Part shown: positions 23,432 to 31,719 of the stretch, piece by piece
Layout of the letters: the number at the start of each line of letters is the position of its first letter
Position numbering within the stretch: the first letter of the stretch is position 1
NCBI GenBank assembly: GCA_900316275.1
Contig: ONCF01000077.1
Location: 1 to 46,943, forward strand
Direction: 5' to 3'
Length of the DNA: 46,943 nt
DNA from: an uncultured Veillonellaceae bacterium
GTDB lineage: Bacteria > Bacillota > Negativicutes > Selenomonadales > Selenomonadaceae
Translations under genes and position numbers: made by a program
The notes under the pieces: generated by a model
What the model was told of the DNA's origin: nothing
Database searches by the model: none
The model's input: only the letters and a program-made list of their open reading frames with translations

Positions 23432-24541
23432 TTATACATGGTTGCAAACTTCGGCGATGACGCCGCCACCCACGACGGTGTCACCCTGGTAAAAGACGAC
23501 GGACTGGCCCGGGGTCACGGCGCGCTGCGGCTCGGCAAATGTCACCTGCACGCGCCCGTCGGCCAGCGGCGCGACCGTAGCCGCACCCTCGCGGCGGCCG
23601 TAGCGTATCTTCGCCGCGACCTCGATAGGCTCCATCAGTGCGTCGATGGCAATCCAGTTCAGGTCCTCGGCGATGAGGCCGCCTGCATAGACCTCGTCCT
23701 TGCCACCCACGATGACCTGATTTTTTGCCATATCGAGTGCCACGACATAGAGCGGCGCCGAGGCCGCAATGCCGAGGCCCTTGCGCTGGCCAATGGTATA
23801 GAGGGGCACGCCCGCATGCTGCCCGAGCACGTGCCCCGCGCGGTCCACGATGTCGCCGGGGCGCAGGCACTCCGGCCGGTGTGCGCGCAGATAGGCCTGA
23901 TAGTCGTCGTGCGGCACGAAACAGATTTCCTGGCTGTCCGGTTTGTGCGCGACTGGCAGGTGGTACTGCTCCGCCATCTCGCGCGTGTGCACCTTCGTAA
24001 AGCCGCCCAGTGGCAGGAGGAAATGCGCGAGTGACTGCTGGTTCAGATGATAGAGCGCATAGGACTGGTCCTTTGTCACGTCGACGCCCTTTTGCAGCAG
24101 AAAACGTCCCGTCGTGTCCTGCGCAATACGCGCATAGTGGCCCGTCGCCACATACTCCGCGCCGAGCTCGCGCGCCCGCTGCAGCAGCCCCTCGAATTTC
24201 ACATAGCGGTTGCAGGCGATGCAGGGATTCGGCGTGCGCCCGCGCGCATACTCATCAAGGAAATAGTTGATAACTTTCTCCTGAAACAACTCGCGGAAGT
24301 TCATGGCATAGTGCGGAATGCCGATAATCTCGCACACACGGCGCGCATCGTCCACGCTGCTCAGGCTGCAGCAGCCACGGTCGCAGTCCTCCGCCTCGCG
24401 GCTCTCCTCCGCGAGACGCATCGTCACGCCGATGACCTCATAGCCCTGCTCCACCAGCAGCGCCGCCGTCAGCGAACTATCCACGCCCCCCGACATCGCG
24501 CAAACCACCGTTTTCTTGCCCATATCAGCACTCAACCCCAT
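23432..24541 (-). CDS. mnmA: tRNA-specific 2-thiouridylase MnmA
   Basis: MnmA adenylates and thiolates U34 of tRNA-Lys, -Glu and -Gln. The 369-residue protein has the PP-loop AMSGGVDSSLTAALL, the catalytic cysteine in RTPNPCIACNRYVKF, the second cysteine in SQEICFVP, and the C-terminal TGQSVVFYQGD-like beta-barrel. Two starts are possible, ATG 24541 (GAGG very close) and ATG 24523 (MGKKTVVCAM); the core domain begins right after the second. It is first in a run of eight minus-strand genes. Confidence 0.96.
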   Translation of the reverse strand: MGLSADMGKKTVVCAMSGGVDSSLTAALLVEQGYEVIGVTMRLAEESREAEDCDRGCCSLSSVDDARRVCEIIGIPHYAMNFRELFQEKVINYFLDEYARGRTPNPCIACNRYVKFEGLLQRARELGAEYVATGHYARIAQDTTGRFLLQKGVDVTKDQSYALYHLNQQSLAHFLLPLGGFTKVHTREMAEQYHLPVAHKPDSQEICFVPHDDYQAYLRAHRPECLRPGDIVDRAGHVLGQHAGVPLYTIGQRKGLGIAASAPLYVVALDMAKNQVIVGGKDEVYAGGLIAEDLNWIAIDALMEPIEVAAKIRYGRREGAATVAPLADGRVQVTFAEPQRAVTPGQSVVFYQGDTVVGGGVIAEVCNHV

Positions 24542-24625
24542 TTCCTCACATCTCTCCTATTATAAATCAACCCCAGCCCATGTGCAATGAGAAAACGTAA
24601 GCGCACTATAACGCAGCGGGAACGT

Positions 24626-24660
24626 AAAAACACCCGCCAACGCGATGCGTCAACGGGCGA
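24626..24660 (-). terminator. Terminator after higA
   Basis: On the minus strand CGCCCGTTGACGC / GCGTTGGCGGGTG forms a 13-bp stem (with G-U pairs) followed by TTTTTAC. It lies 33 nt past the higA stop. Confidence 0.75.
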
Positions 24661-24692
24661 AGTGATGTTTATGGAGTTTATTTGCCGGGCCC

Positions 24693-24977
24693 TTAGCCCG
24701 CCTCAGAAAACTGTTCCTGTTTGACGCGCTGGAGGTCCTCCCTATATGCAGCTTCCAGGCCATTCCAAAAGCTGGCAGTCGCTCCCAGCACAATCTCCAA
24801 CCGCAAAGCAGTCTCCTGCGTCAATGCCGCCTCACCATTAATCAGTTTGCTGATATATTTAGCTGAGTAGTCCATACGGGCCGCAAACTCTTTCTGCGTC
24901 ATATGTCGGTCGGCCAGCATTTCCTTAATCGTCTCTCCAGGTGGAATCGCAATCGTATTCTCACCGATTTCAACCAT
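24693..24977 (-). CDS. higA: HigA-type antitoxin (XRE helix-turn-helix)
   Basis: The 94-residue protein begins MVEIGENTIAIPPGETIKEM. Its helix-turn-helix reads MTQKEFAARMDYSAKYISKL, then GEAALTQETALRLE and the VLGATASFWNGLEAAYRE tail typical of HigA/VapI antitoxins. It neutralises the toxin encoded upstream and likely represses the pair's promoter. The chosen ATG has GAGGGGG about 8 nt upstream and lies 13 nt after the toxin stop; the longer frame reading into higB is rejected. Confidence 0.9.
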   Translation of the reverse strand: MVEIGENTIAIPPGETIKEMLADRHMTQKEFAARMDYSAKYISKLINGEAALTQETALRLEIVLGATASFWNGLEAAYREDLQRVKQEQFSEAG

Positions 24978-24990
24978 GACCAGCACCCCC

Positions 24991-25287
24991 TCAATGGTAA
25001 TCCACAATTTCCTCGATGCGCGCAATTTGCAAAACATCGCCATGCCTGGTAAACACCAGTCGATACGGATGCACAAGGTCCATGGCATATTGCCCCTCGC
25101 GACCACCATGCAAAGCATGACACCGGCCAATGTGGAACTGCAACAGCATTTCGACTGTATCGGTACTTTGGATTTGCTTGATACGTTGCTGCAACCGAAT
25201 CGCCATCTCCTGTCCATACGCACGTATGGCAACTTTAGCCTGCGTACAGGTTTTCTCCAAGCTTTTCGTCCGATACTCGACTATCAT
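24991..25287 (-). CDS. higB: HigB-type toxin (RelE/ParE superfamily)
   Basis: The 98-residue protein begins MIVEYRTKSLEKTCTQAK. It has the C-terminal features of the plasmid-maintenance killer family: GRCHALHGGREGQYAMDL and PYRLVFTRHGD. It is predicted to cleave mRNA on the ribosome. The toxin gene comes first, which is the usual order for higBA. The ATG at 25287 has GGAG 8 nt upstream. Both genes are short and self-contained, with their own promoter and terminator. Confidence 0.9.
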   Translation of the reverse strand: MIVEYRTKSLEKTCTQAKVAIRAYGQEMAIRLQQRIKQIQSTDTVEMLLQFHIGRCHALHGGREGQYAMDLVHPYRLVFTRHGDVLQIARIEEIVDYH

Positions 25288-25321
25288 CACATCGTCTCCG
25301 ATTAACCTATTTGGCAATCAA

Positions 25322-25350
25322 ATTATAACGCATCTTGCACGAAAAGACAA
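25322..25350 (-). promoter_or_regulatory. higBA promoter
   Basis: On the minus strand TTGTCT (25350-25345), 17 bp and TATAAT (25327-25322) end 35 nt before the higB ATG. It is a likely target of HigA. Confidence 0.7.
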
Positions 25351-25381
25351 GTATGCTGATTGAATAGCTAATTCAGCCAGT

Positions 25382-25411
25382 TTGCACAACCCGACCTGCT
25401 CATGCTATACT
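25382..25411 (+). promoter_or_regulatory. napD promoter
   Basis: TTGCAC (25382-25387), 18 bp and TATACT (25406-25411) lie 41 nt upstream of the napD ATG. This is divergent from the higBA promoter 32 bp away. Confidence 0.6.
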
Positions 25412-25452
25412 AGGGGCAACACTACTAACCATAACGAAAGGAGCACGAAATC

Positions 25453-25698
25453 ATGGCTATTTCCAGTGCGATTATCAAGTTCCAGCCCAGCGAAGAGGCG
25501 CAGGTGCGGGAGGAGCTGGCGGCGCTGCCCACGGTGAGTGTCGAAGCACAGGCGCCGAATGGTGATTTTGTGGTGGTCGTCGAGGAGCCGGATTTAGATA
25601 AAATGCAGTCGACCTGCCTCGCTATCAGCAAACTGCCCGGCGTTCTCAGCGTCGATCCCAGCTATGTGACGATGGCTGACGAAACACACGATAATTAA
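25453..25698 (+). CDS. napD: NapD, chaperone for NapA maturation
   Basis: The 81-residue cytosolic protein has the NapD ferredoxin-like fold pattern. It begins MAISSAIIKFQPSEEAQVRE, with an EAQAPNGDFVVVVEEPD strand pair, CLAISKLPGVLSV and YVTMADE. NapD binds the Tat signal of NapA and holds it until the molybdenum cofactor is inserted. AAAGGAG lies 9 nt before the ATG. Unusually, it has its own promoter and faces napA, with a shared hairpin between, instead of sitting in the nap operon. Confidence 0.85.
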   Translation: MAISSAIIKFQPSEEAQVREELAALPTVSVEAQAPNGDFVVVVEEPDLDKMQSTCLAISKLPGVLSVDPSYVTMADETHDN

Positions 25699-25705
25699 AC
25701 CAACG

Positions 25706-25743
25706 AAATGCCCCCTGCCAGGATTTCCCGGCAGGGGGCATTT
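25706..25743. terminator. Bidirectional terminator between napD and napA
   Basis: AAATGCCCCCTGCC / GGCAGGGGGCATTT is a 14-bp perfect stem with a 10-nt loop between the two convergent stops. Confidence 0.85.
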
Positions 25744-25760
25744 GCTATGGACTTATTATC

Positions 25761-28040
25761 TTAGGCACCGTGCTTTTTGATGTTCACGGCACAGACTTTA
25801 TACTCCGGCTGTTTCGAACCGGCGTCGAAGGCGTCAAGCAACACGCGGTTAATCATGCGCTCCATGACTTGGTCGTGGAACGGTACGTAGACGAGGCCTT
25901 TCTGCGGCTGACCGCGGCCGTTGAGGCGCGCTTTCAGTGTGCAGGTGGCGCGGCGGGAAATCACGTCGACGGGGTCGCCATCGGCGATGCCGAGGCGCGC
26001 AGCGTCCTCGGGGTGAATTTCCACGTACATCTCCGGCACGGCATTTTTCAGCTCCGGCACGTTGAACGTCATCGTGCCCGTATGCCAATGCTCGAGGATA
26101 CGGCCTGTCGTCAGGAAGAACGGATAGTCGTTGTCCGGCATCTCCTGCGGATCGACCTGCGGGCGGGCCCAGATGACGGCCTTGCCGTTCGGGCGACCGT
26201 AGAACTCGATGCCGTCTGGCGCGTCCTCTTTGACGTGCTTGTCCCACGGGCGTGCGTAGCGGATATAGGTCTCAGGGTCGTCGTCGGAGTCGACCGGCCA
26301 GGTAAAGCCGTGGCCCTTCTTCAGGCGGTCATAGGACGCGAGCTTCATGGCCGTGCCCTCCTGGCACTTCTGGTACTCTTTCCAGGCGTCCTCCGGCGTC
26401 TTGAACGGCACGAGATCCTCATAGCCGAGACGCTTCGCCATCTCGACGAGCACGTCGAAGTCCGGACGGGCCTCGCCCGGTGGGTCGATAGCCTTGGCGA
26501 TATGCTGCGTACGGCGCTCGCCGTTGCCGTAGACACCCTCTTTCTCCATCCACAGCGCGGCCGGCAGCACGACATCGGCGAGCTCGGACGTGCGCGTGGG
26601 ATGATAGGTCTCGGAGACGATAAGGAACGTCTTTTCCATGCCGGGACGATAGAACTCGAGGTTTGGCAGGGACTGACCGGGGTTCGTGCACATGACCCAC
26701 AGCACCTTCAGCTTGCCCTCGACGGCCGCCTTGAACATAGCGAGCGTATGATAGCCCGGTTTCGACGGCATGCGCGCGGGGTCGATGCCCCAGATTTGTG
26801 CGAGCTCATCGCGGTGCTTCTTGTTGGCCACGAAACGGTGGGCCGGCAGGATATGCGACAGGCCGCCCGTCTCACGCACGCTGCCGCAGGCACTCGGCTG
26901 GCCCGTGAGAGAGAACGAAGAGTTGCCCGGGCTGCAGATTTTGCCCGTCAGCAAATGCAGGTTGTGCACGAGGTTGTTGACCCAGACGCCGCGCGTGCGC
27001 TGGTTCAGGCCCATGCACCACATAGACATGGTCTTTTTGCCCGGCGCTGCGAACAGACGCGCGACCTCGCGGATGGTCTCGGCCGGGATGCCCGTGGACT
27101 CGGCGACGAGCTCCGGCTTGTAGGCCTGCAGGAACGCCTTGTATTCGTCAAAGCTGATGCTCTTTTCGCCCTGTTTGAACTCCGTATGCGTGTTGATAAA
27201 TTTCTCGTTCGCGAGGCCCTCCTCGATGATGACCTGCGCCATGGAGTTCATGAGCGCGAGGTCACGGCCAGGCACAAACTCGAGCAAATAGTCCGCGATA
27301 TCCGCCGTGCGCGTCTTGCGCGGGTCGGCGACGATGATTTTCACATCGGGATGCGCGTTCTTGTGGTCGACGAGACGCGAGAACAGCACCGGGTGTGCCT
27401 CGGCGAGGTTAGAGCCGATGAGGAAGAACACATCGGCCTCCTCGATATCGGCATAGGTACCGGACGGCTCATCCTCACCAAACGTGGAGACGAAACCGGC
27501 CACGGCACTGGCCATGCAGGTACGCGGGTTGCCGTCGATGTTGTTCGTACCGATACCGGCACGAATGACCTTCTGCGCTACGTACGTCTCCTCGGCGAAC
27601 GTCTGGCCGGAGCCATAGAAACCGATGGCGTCCGGGCCGTCCGAAGCCAGCGTCTCCTTGACCTTCGAGGCGATGAGGTCGAGCGCCTCGTCCCAGCTGG
27701 ACTCCACGAGCTCGCCGTTCTTGCGGATGAGCGGGTGCAGGCAGCGGTCCTTCGTCTGGATGATTTTCGGCAGCGTGATGCCTTTGATGCAGAGACGACC
27801 CTTGTTGACCGGGCACTCGGGGTCGCCCTTCACGGCGACGATTTTGCCGTTCTTCACGCCCGCGAGCACGCCGCAGCCCGTGCCGCAGTAGCGGCAGACA
27901 CCCTTGACCCATTTGTCGGCATCCTTCGCGCCCACGGGGCCCTGCTGCGTGTCGCGTTTCGGCGAGCAGCCGGCGGCCAGCAGCGCCGTGCTGACGGCCA
28001 TACCTTTGAGGAAGTTTCTGCGTGTCAGTGACATAGTCAT
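25761..28040 (-). CDS. napA: Periplasmic nitrate reductase NapA
   Basis: The 759-residue molybdoenzyme reduces nitrate to nitrite. It has a Tat signal (SLTRRNFLKG), an N-terminal [4Fe-4S] site (CRYCGTGCGV, later CPVNKGRLCIKG) and the presumed molybdenum-ligand cysteine in NPRTCMASAVAGFVSTFG. The molybdopterin domains end with the TTGRILEHWHTGTM region and a C-terminal dinucleotide-binding barrel. Length is in the range of monomeric or Gram-positive-type Nap rather than the longer proteobacterial form. The start ATG has GGAGGGG 7 nt upstream. It is last in the napG-napH-napC-napA operon. Confidence 0.95.
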   Translation of the reverse strand: MTMSLTRRNFLKGMAVSTALLAAGCSPKRDTQQGPVGAKDADKWVKGVCRYCGTGCGVLAGVKNGKIVAVKGDPECPVNKGRLCIKGITLPKIIQTKDRCLHPLIRKNGELVESSWDEALDLIASKVKETLASDGPDAIGFYGSGQTFAEETYVAQKVIRAGIGTNNIDGNPRTCMASAVAGFVSTFGEDEPSGTYADIEEADVFFLIGSNLAEAHPVLFSRLVDHKNAHPDVKIIVADPRKTRTADIADYLLEFVPGRDLALMNSMAQVIIEEGLANEKFINTHTEFKQGEKSISFDEYKAFLQAYKPELVAESTGIPAETIREVARLFAAPGKKTMSMWCMGLNQRTRGVWVNNLVHNLHLLTGKICSPGNSSFSLTGQPSACGSVRETGGLSHILPAHRFVANKKHRDELAQIWGIDPARMPSKPGYHTLAMFKAAVEGKLKVLWVMCTNPGQSLPNLEFYRPGMEKTFLIVSETYHPTRTSELADVVLPAALWMEKEGVYGNGERRTQHIAKAIDPPGEARPDFDVLVEMAKRLGYEDLVPFKTPEDAWKEYQKCQEGTAMKLASYDRLKKGHGFTWPVDSDDDPETYIRYARPWDKHVKEDAPDGIEFYGRPNGKAVIWARPQVDPQEMPDNDYPFFLTTGRILEHWHTGTMTFNVPELKNAVPEMYVEIHPEDAARLGIADGDPVDVISRRATCTLKARLNGRGQPQKGLVYVPFHDQVMERMINRVLLDAFDAGSKQPEYKVCAVNIKKHGA

Positions 28041-28058
28041 AATTTCACCCCTCCTGCT

Positions 28059-28601
28059 TTAGAGCTTGCTCATCGCGTCGAGATGGCACGTATAGCATCT
28101 CTCGCGGCTCGGCACGTACATATTGGCATTGTCGTTATGCACGACGCCCGTATGGCAGGTCATGCAGGTCATGCCGTTCTCGAAATGTTTCTGCGTATGC
28201 GGGTCCTTGGCGGCCGCGGCCGTCTCGGCATTCAGCATTTTATCCTGATGGCAGGTATAGCAGTTGACATCGTTCGGATCGCCGATTTTGATGGGATCCG
28301 GCACCTGGCCCGTCACATGCAGGAACAGCTCCTTCGTGCCTTTGGCCTTGGACTCAATCGTGCCCTGCAGTCCCGGTTTCTCGTGGCAGTCCGCGCAGCC
28401 GACATTTGACTGGGCATGTGCCGAATGCTGCCAGGTCTGGTACATCGGGTCCATCTCATGGCAGGTCTCGCCGCAGAACGTCGTCTGGTTCGTGGCCTCA
28501 ATCATGCCGTAGCTGACGCCGTACAACGCAATGCAGGCCACGCCCGCGATGGCGACGTGCTTGAGTTTGACTTTGAAATCCGGTAATTCACTTAGTTTCA
28601 T
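28059..28601 (-). CDS. napC: NapC/NirT-type membrane multiheme cytochrome c with five heme sites
   Basis: A membrane-anchored quinol dehydrogenase of 180 residues; one helix is at about 14-34 and the rest is periplasmic. Heme-binding sites are CGETCH (43-48, a CX3CH variant followed by EM), CADCH (69-73), CYTCH (114-118), CMTCH (146-150) and CYTCH (169-173). NapC and NrfH usually carry four hemes; the fifth sits seven residues from the C-terminus. It would pass electrons from menaquinol to NapA. The gene overlaps napH by 14 nt and has GGAGGGG upstream of its ATG. Confidence 0.88.
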   Translation of the reverse strand: MKLSELPDFKVKLKHVAIAGVACIALYGVSYGMIEATNQTTFCGETCHEMDPMYQTWQHSAHAQSNVGCADCHEKPGLQGTIESKAKGTKELFLHVTGQVPDPIKIGDPNDVNCYTCHQDKMLNAETAAAAKDPHTQKHFENGMTCMTCHTGVVHNDNANMYVPSRERCYTCHLDAMSKL

Positions 28602-29349
28602 GACAATCCCCTCCCTTTAACGTGAAATGTATGGCCCGCTCGTGGCAGGCGTCGATACAATCCCCACAGTTCGTACATAAATAACTATCTGCGAGCTCCG
28701 TGCGCCCCGGCGCCGTGCCCATCGTGCAGGCCCGCTCACAGGCGCCGCAATGCGTGCAATGTGCCTCGTCGATGGTGACGAACAGGCGGCGCTTCAGCCC
28801 CAGCAGGCCGTAGAGTGCGCCGAGCGGGCAAAGCGTGCGGCACCAGATTTTCTGACCCCAGCGCAGGGCCGCCAGCAGCACGAGCAGTACGAGCACGAGC
28901 TCGACGCCCAGGCCGAACAGCGTGCCGCGCATGAGCGCAAAGACCGGTGAATACGTGTTGTTGACCGGTACGGCCATGACGAGGCTGACCACCAGCACTA
29001 CGATGAGCGCCACGATAGGCCAGGTCTTTTGCTCCAGCTGCCTGCGTCTTTTGACCGGGATGAGCTCGAGCAGCAGATTCAGCGGGCAGACATAGCTGCA
29101 AAACACGCGTCCCAGCAGCACGGCCACGAGAATGAGTGGCAGTGCCGACAGCCAAAGCGGCCACCAAAGCGTGCGCCCTGCCAGCGTGACCTCGAGTGCC
29201 GTCAGCGGGTCCGTGAGCGACACGCCCGCAAGGTCGCCCGAAATATAGGTGCCAAACCAGTACACGCCGAGAAAATACAACGGCGGTATCAGCAGCGCCA
29301 GAAACAACAGCTGAATGGCATGCCTGCGCACTTTATGCGAAATTCTCAT
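28588..29349 (-). CDS. napH: NapH, membrane quinol dehydrogenase subunit
   Basis: The 253-residue protein has four hydrophobic helices and two CX3CP motifs, CSYVCPL and CRTLCPL, followed by two C-terminal cytoplasmic [4Fe-4S] sites (CTHCGACERACTMG and CTNCGDCIDACHE). This is the NapH/NosR-like layout. With NapG it forms an alternative route from menaquinol to the Nap system. The start has AGGAGG 7 nt upstream, and it lies 2 nt after the napG stop. Confidence 0.92.
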   Translation of the reverse strand: MRISHKVRRHAIQLLFLALLIPPLYFLGVYWFGTYISGDLAGVSLTDPLTALEVTLAGRTLWWPLWLSALPLILVAVLLGRVFCSYVCPLNLLLELIPVKRRRQLEQKTWPIVALIVVLVVSLVMAVPVNNTYSPVFALMRGTLFGLGVELVLVLLVLLAALRWGQKIWCRTLCPLGALYGLLGLKRRLFVTIDEAHCTHCGACERACTMGTAPGRTELADSYLCTNCGDCIDACHERAIHFTLKGGDCHETK

Positions 29350-29351
29350 GC

Positions 29352-29897
29352 TCAGGCCTCCTCTCGCGGCAGTACGTGTACGGCCTTCGGATCCGCGGGG
29401 CAGACATGCTCACACATGCCGCAGCCCGTGCAGTAATCCGGGTCGATGACCGGGTACTTACGCTTTTCCAGCTTGATGGCCTTACCGTATTGCGGGCACG
29501 TGCGGTAGCAGGTCTGGCAGTCGTCGTCCCGCCGCGCAATACACAGGTCGTTGTCAATTCGCGCCACGCCCATGCGCACATCTTCTTTCGGTATCGTGCG
29601 CAGCGCGCCTGTGCTGCAGACCTCCGTGCACTTCATGCAGAGGTCGCAGTAGCTGACGAGCGGGTTCATTTTCGGCGTGCCCACAGCCAGCCCCGCGTCC
29701 AGATGCAGCAGCGAGATGCAGCTGAGCGGGCAGACCTCCTGGCATTTGCCACAACGTGCGCACATGGCGAGAAAATCCATTTCTGGCAGCGCCCCCGGTG
29801 GTCTGAGGTGAGGCGCTGCACCTATTTTGCCCACGCCGGTGAACATGCCCAGGAGGCACCCTCCCGCCGCGGCCTTGATAAACGTGCGCCGATTCAT
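29352..29897 (-). CDS. napG: NapG, periplasmic four-cluster ferredoxin
   Basis: The 181-residue iron-sulfur protein has a Tat-like leader (NRRTFIKAAAGGCL) and four [4Fe-4S] ferredoxin motifs: CARCGKCQEVCP, CDLCMKCTEVC, CQTCYRTCP and CTGCGMCEHVCP. NapG accepts electrons from NapH on the outside of the membrane. The ATG at 29897 is preferred over an adjacent in-frame GTG because AAGGAGG lies 6 nt before it. It is first in the operon; the promoter region carries a strong palindrome. Confidence 0.9.
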   Translation of the reverse strand: MNRRTFIKAAAGGCLLGMFTGVGKIGAAPHLRPPGALPEMDFLAMCARCGKCQEVCPLSCISLLHLDAGLAVGTPKMNPLVSYCDLCMKCTEVCSTGALRTIPKEDVRMGVARIDNDLCIARRDDDCQTCYRTCPQYGKAIKLEKRKYPVIDPDYCTGCGMCEHVCPADPKAVHVLPREEA

Positions 29898-29941
29898 CAC
29901 AGTCCTCCTTAATAGTACAAAATAATAATAAAACCATAATT

Positions 29942-29983
29942 ATTATATCCTACCTTTTGGCAAAATGACGTTGCCATGGCAAC
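29942..29983 (-). promoter_or_regulatory. nap operon promoter with central palindrome
   Basis: GTTGCCATGGCAAC (29970-29983) is a perfect 14-bp palindrome. A TATAAT -10 box lies on the minus strand at 29947-29942 without a recognisable -35. The dyad centre falls near -41, the usual place for an activator. A second near-palindrome, TTTTGGCAAAA, lies between them at 29955-29965. Confidence 0.55.
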
Positions 29984-30013
29984 ATTTAAAAAATTTCCTG
30001 TGATAAAAGGCAC

Positions 30014-30039
30014 AAAAAAACTGCCCCTGACGGGCAGTT
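30014..30039 (-). terminator. Terminator after the small unknown gene
   Basis: On the minus strand AACTGCCC-GTCAG-GGGCAGTT is followed by a T-run of seven, 37 nt past the stop at 30076. Confidence 0.85.
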
Positions 30040-30075
30040 GGTCGCAACCGATGTTGTGTTGTAGGATGTGACGGC

Positions 30076-30408
30076 TCAGACAAAGTCGAATGCCTGCACC
30101 GCACCGTAGACGAGATACTGCGAAGCCTCGGTCGGGTCACCCGTGAGGACGCTCGCCTTGGCCGCCTCGACATGCTCGCCGGCGATGTTGACCTTGCCAG
30201 CGGCAATCTCATCCTCGATCTGTTTCCACAGCGCCTTGCGGGCCACTGCCGTGTCATGGTAAATCACGTGATTGTAGAACACGTTCATGGACTGCTCGGA
30301 TTTCTCCTCGTCGCAGTTGAAGAAAATGAAGGCCTTCTTCGGCTCCTTAGCCGCAGCCGTACGCGTTGCCTTGGGTTTCGTGTTCTTCGCCGGTGTCTTT
30401 CTTGCCAT
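30076..30408 (-). CDS. Small conserved-looking protein of unknown function
   Basis: A 110-residue cytosolic protein, not recognised. The first 25 residues are a basic, Lys/Ala/Thr-rich disordered leader. A compact domain follows with KKAFIFFNCDEEKSEQSMNV, VIYHDTAVARKALWKQIEDE and AASQYLVYGAVQAFDFV-like elements, predicted mixed alpha/beta. The ATG at 30408 has AAGGGG 9 nt upstream; the longer frame to 30501 would include its own promoter region. It lies directly upstream of the nap promoter on the same strand, but a strong terminator separates them. Confidence 0.7.
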   Translation of the reverse strand: MARKTPAKNTKPKATRTAAAKEPKKAFIFFNCDEEKSEQSMNVFYNHVIYHDTAVARKALWKQIEDEIAAGKVNIAGEHVEAAKASVLTGDPTEASQYLVYGAVQAFDFV

Positions 30409-30555
30409 AATGTAATCCCCTTTCCTGGAGCCAGGCTGGCTCCCCATAAAAATTTTACCTATAACATTGATAATTATACCACGTTGTGGCTTTTTGTACA
30501 AATTAAAGTGTAAAACTTCATTCCTTGAACAAAACTTTTTGTCCGTATCTGTGCA

Positions 30556-31512
30556 CTAACGTACGTATTGGCGGTCAAATTCTGGCAGCCAGTCGTGCGT
30601 AAAGTGGTCGTACGTGCGCACGGCGATATGGTCGTCAAAAAGATACAGCGAATTTGTCCAAATGTGTTTTCGGTCCAAATCCGCATTGTGGATATCCACG
30701 AGCGTGTCGCTGAAACGGTTGATGCCATCCGCCGCGTAGCTGTAATTCGTCGCCGGTGTATGCGTATGCCCGGACACCCAGAGCCGCACCTGCGGATTGT
30801 CCGCCAGGATTTGCGCGAGCGCTTTTTCCGGCTGTGCGGTCGCCCGCACAGTGTTCACGGATTTGTTGTAGTTAAGCAGCGTGTTCATGAGCGGACCGTG
30901 GAAAAACACCAGCGTCGTCTGCGCACGGTGCGCCGCGAGGTCGTCCTGGAACCAGGCCAGCTGCTCGGGGCCCAGCTGCGTATTCTCCGGTCCCTCCGTG
31001 GAGAGGAAAACGAGATGATAGCCCGCCACCTCTTTTGTATACCAGCGGCTCGGCAGCTGCCAAAATGCCTGAAAGCGTGTGAGCTTGCGCTGCCAAACCT
31101 CTGGGCCAGCCACGATGGGCTTGCCCTTCTCGTTGGGTTTATCCTCATAGCGGAACTCGTGGTTGCCATTGATGACCCAGAGCGGCTTACTGAGGCGCGC
31201 GAAATATTTGCTGATATAGGCATACTCCGCATCCACGGCCCGCTGCTCCACGAGGTCGCCCACGACGATGACGGCGGCTACATCGTCCCAGCCGTTGATA
31301 TCGTCGATGAGCGCGTTCTTGGCGGCCTTGATGAGCTCCTGCTCCGCCCGCTCCGGATGATGATAGACGCGTACCGGCAGATGCGGATCACCGAGTACGA
31401 CGAGCCGCTGATAGGGCTGCGCCGCCGCACGCCCCAGCGTGGGCCAGAGTGCAGTGCCGAGACTGGCCAGCAGACCCTTGATAAAGGTCCGCCGTTTTAT
31501 CTGCGATAACAT
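30556..31512 (-). CDS. Tat-exported calcineurin-like metallophosphoesterase
   Basis: The 318-residue protein has a twin-arginine signal (IKRRTFIKGLLASLG) and the dimetal phosphoesterase motifs in order: GDPHLP, GDLVEQ, NGNHEF, FFHGPL and SGHTHTP. The usual first motif DxH is DPH, intact. It is expected in the periplasm or outside the membrane; substrate is unknown. It is the third gene of the RHH-csrA-phosphatase set; its ATG overlaps the csrA stop by one base (TAATG). Confidence 0.88.
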   Translation of the reverse strand: MLSQIKRRTFIKGLLASLGTALWPTLGRAAAQPYQRLVVLGDPHLPVRVYHHPERAEQELIKAAKNALIDDINGWDDVAAVIVVGDLVEQRAVDAEYAYISKYFARLSKPLWVINGNHEFRYEDKPNEKGKPIVAGPEVWQRKLTRFQAFWQLPSRWYTKEVAGYHLVFLSTEGPENTQLGPEQLAWFQDDLAAHRAQTTLVFFHGPLMNTLLNYNKSVNTVRATAQPEKALAQILADNPQVRLWVSGHTHTPATNYSYAADGINRFSDTLVDIHNADLDRKHIWTNSLYLFDDHIAVRTYDHFTHDWLPEFDRQYVR

Positions 31513-31688
31513 TAGTTGACGCCTTCTTTTTTCGTCTGCTCCTGCAGCAGTTCCTCGCGGTAGACCGGCACATCAGCCGGGGCCTCGATGCCCAGCTGCA
31601 CGCGATTGCCACTGACACTGACAATGTGCACGATGATATTCTGTCCGATAAAAATTTCCTGCTGCTCCTTGCGTGTTAAGGCCAACAA
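31512..31688 (-). CDS. csrA: Carbon storage regulator CsrA
   Basis: A 58-residue RNA-binding translational regulator. With the TTG at 31688 the protein reads MLALTRKEQQEIFIGQNIIV, then NRVQLGIEAPADVPVYREEL, matching CsrA with the RNA-contact LTR and VxREE segments intact. AGGGGGAG lies 5 nt before that TTG, and no ATG fits, so the rare start is well supported. CsrA genes in Firmicutes usually lie with fliW and flagellar genes; here it is between an RHH protein and a Tat phosphatase, and no motility gene is in the window. Confidence 0.9.
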   Translation of the reverse strand: MLALTRKEQQEIFIGQNIIVHIVSVSGNRVQLGIEAPADVPVYREELLQEQTKKEGVN

Positions 31689-31719
31689 AGCAACTCCCCC
31701 TGTGGTTCCCCGATAATGT

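Noticed and set aside
25706..25743. Insertion-sequence inverted repeat or attachment site
   Set aside because: The perfect palindrome between napD and napA is fully explained as a shared terminator; no transposase or target duplication is nearby.
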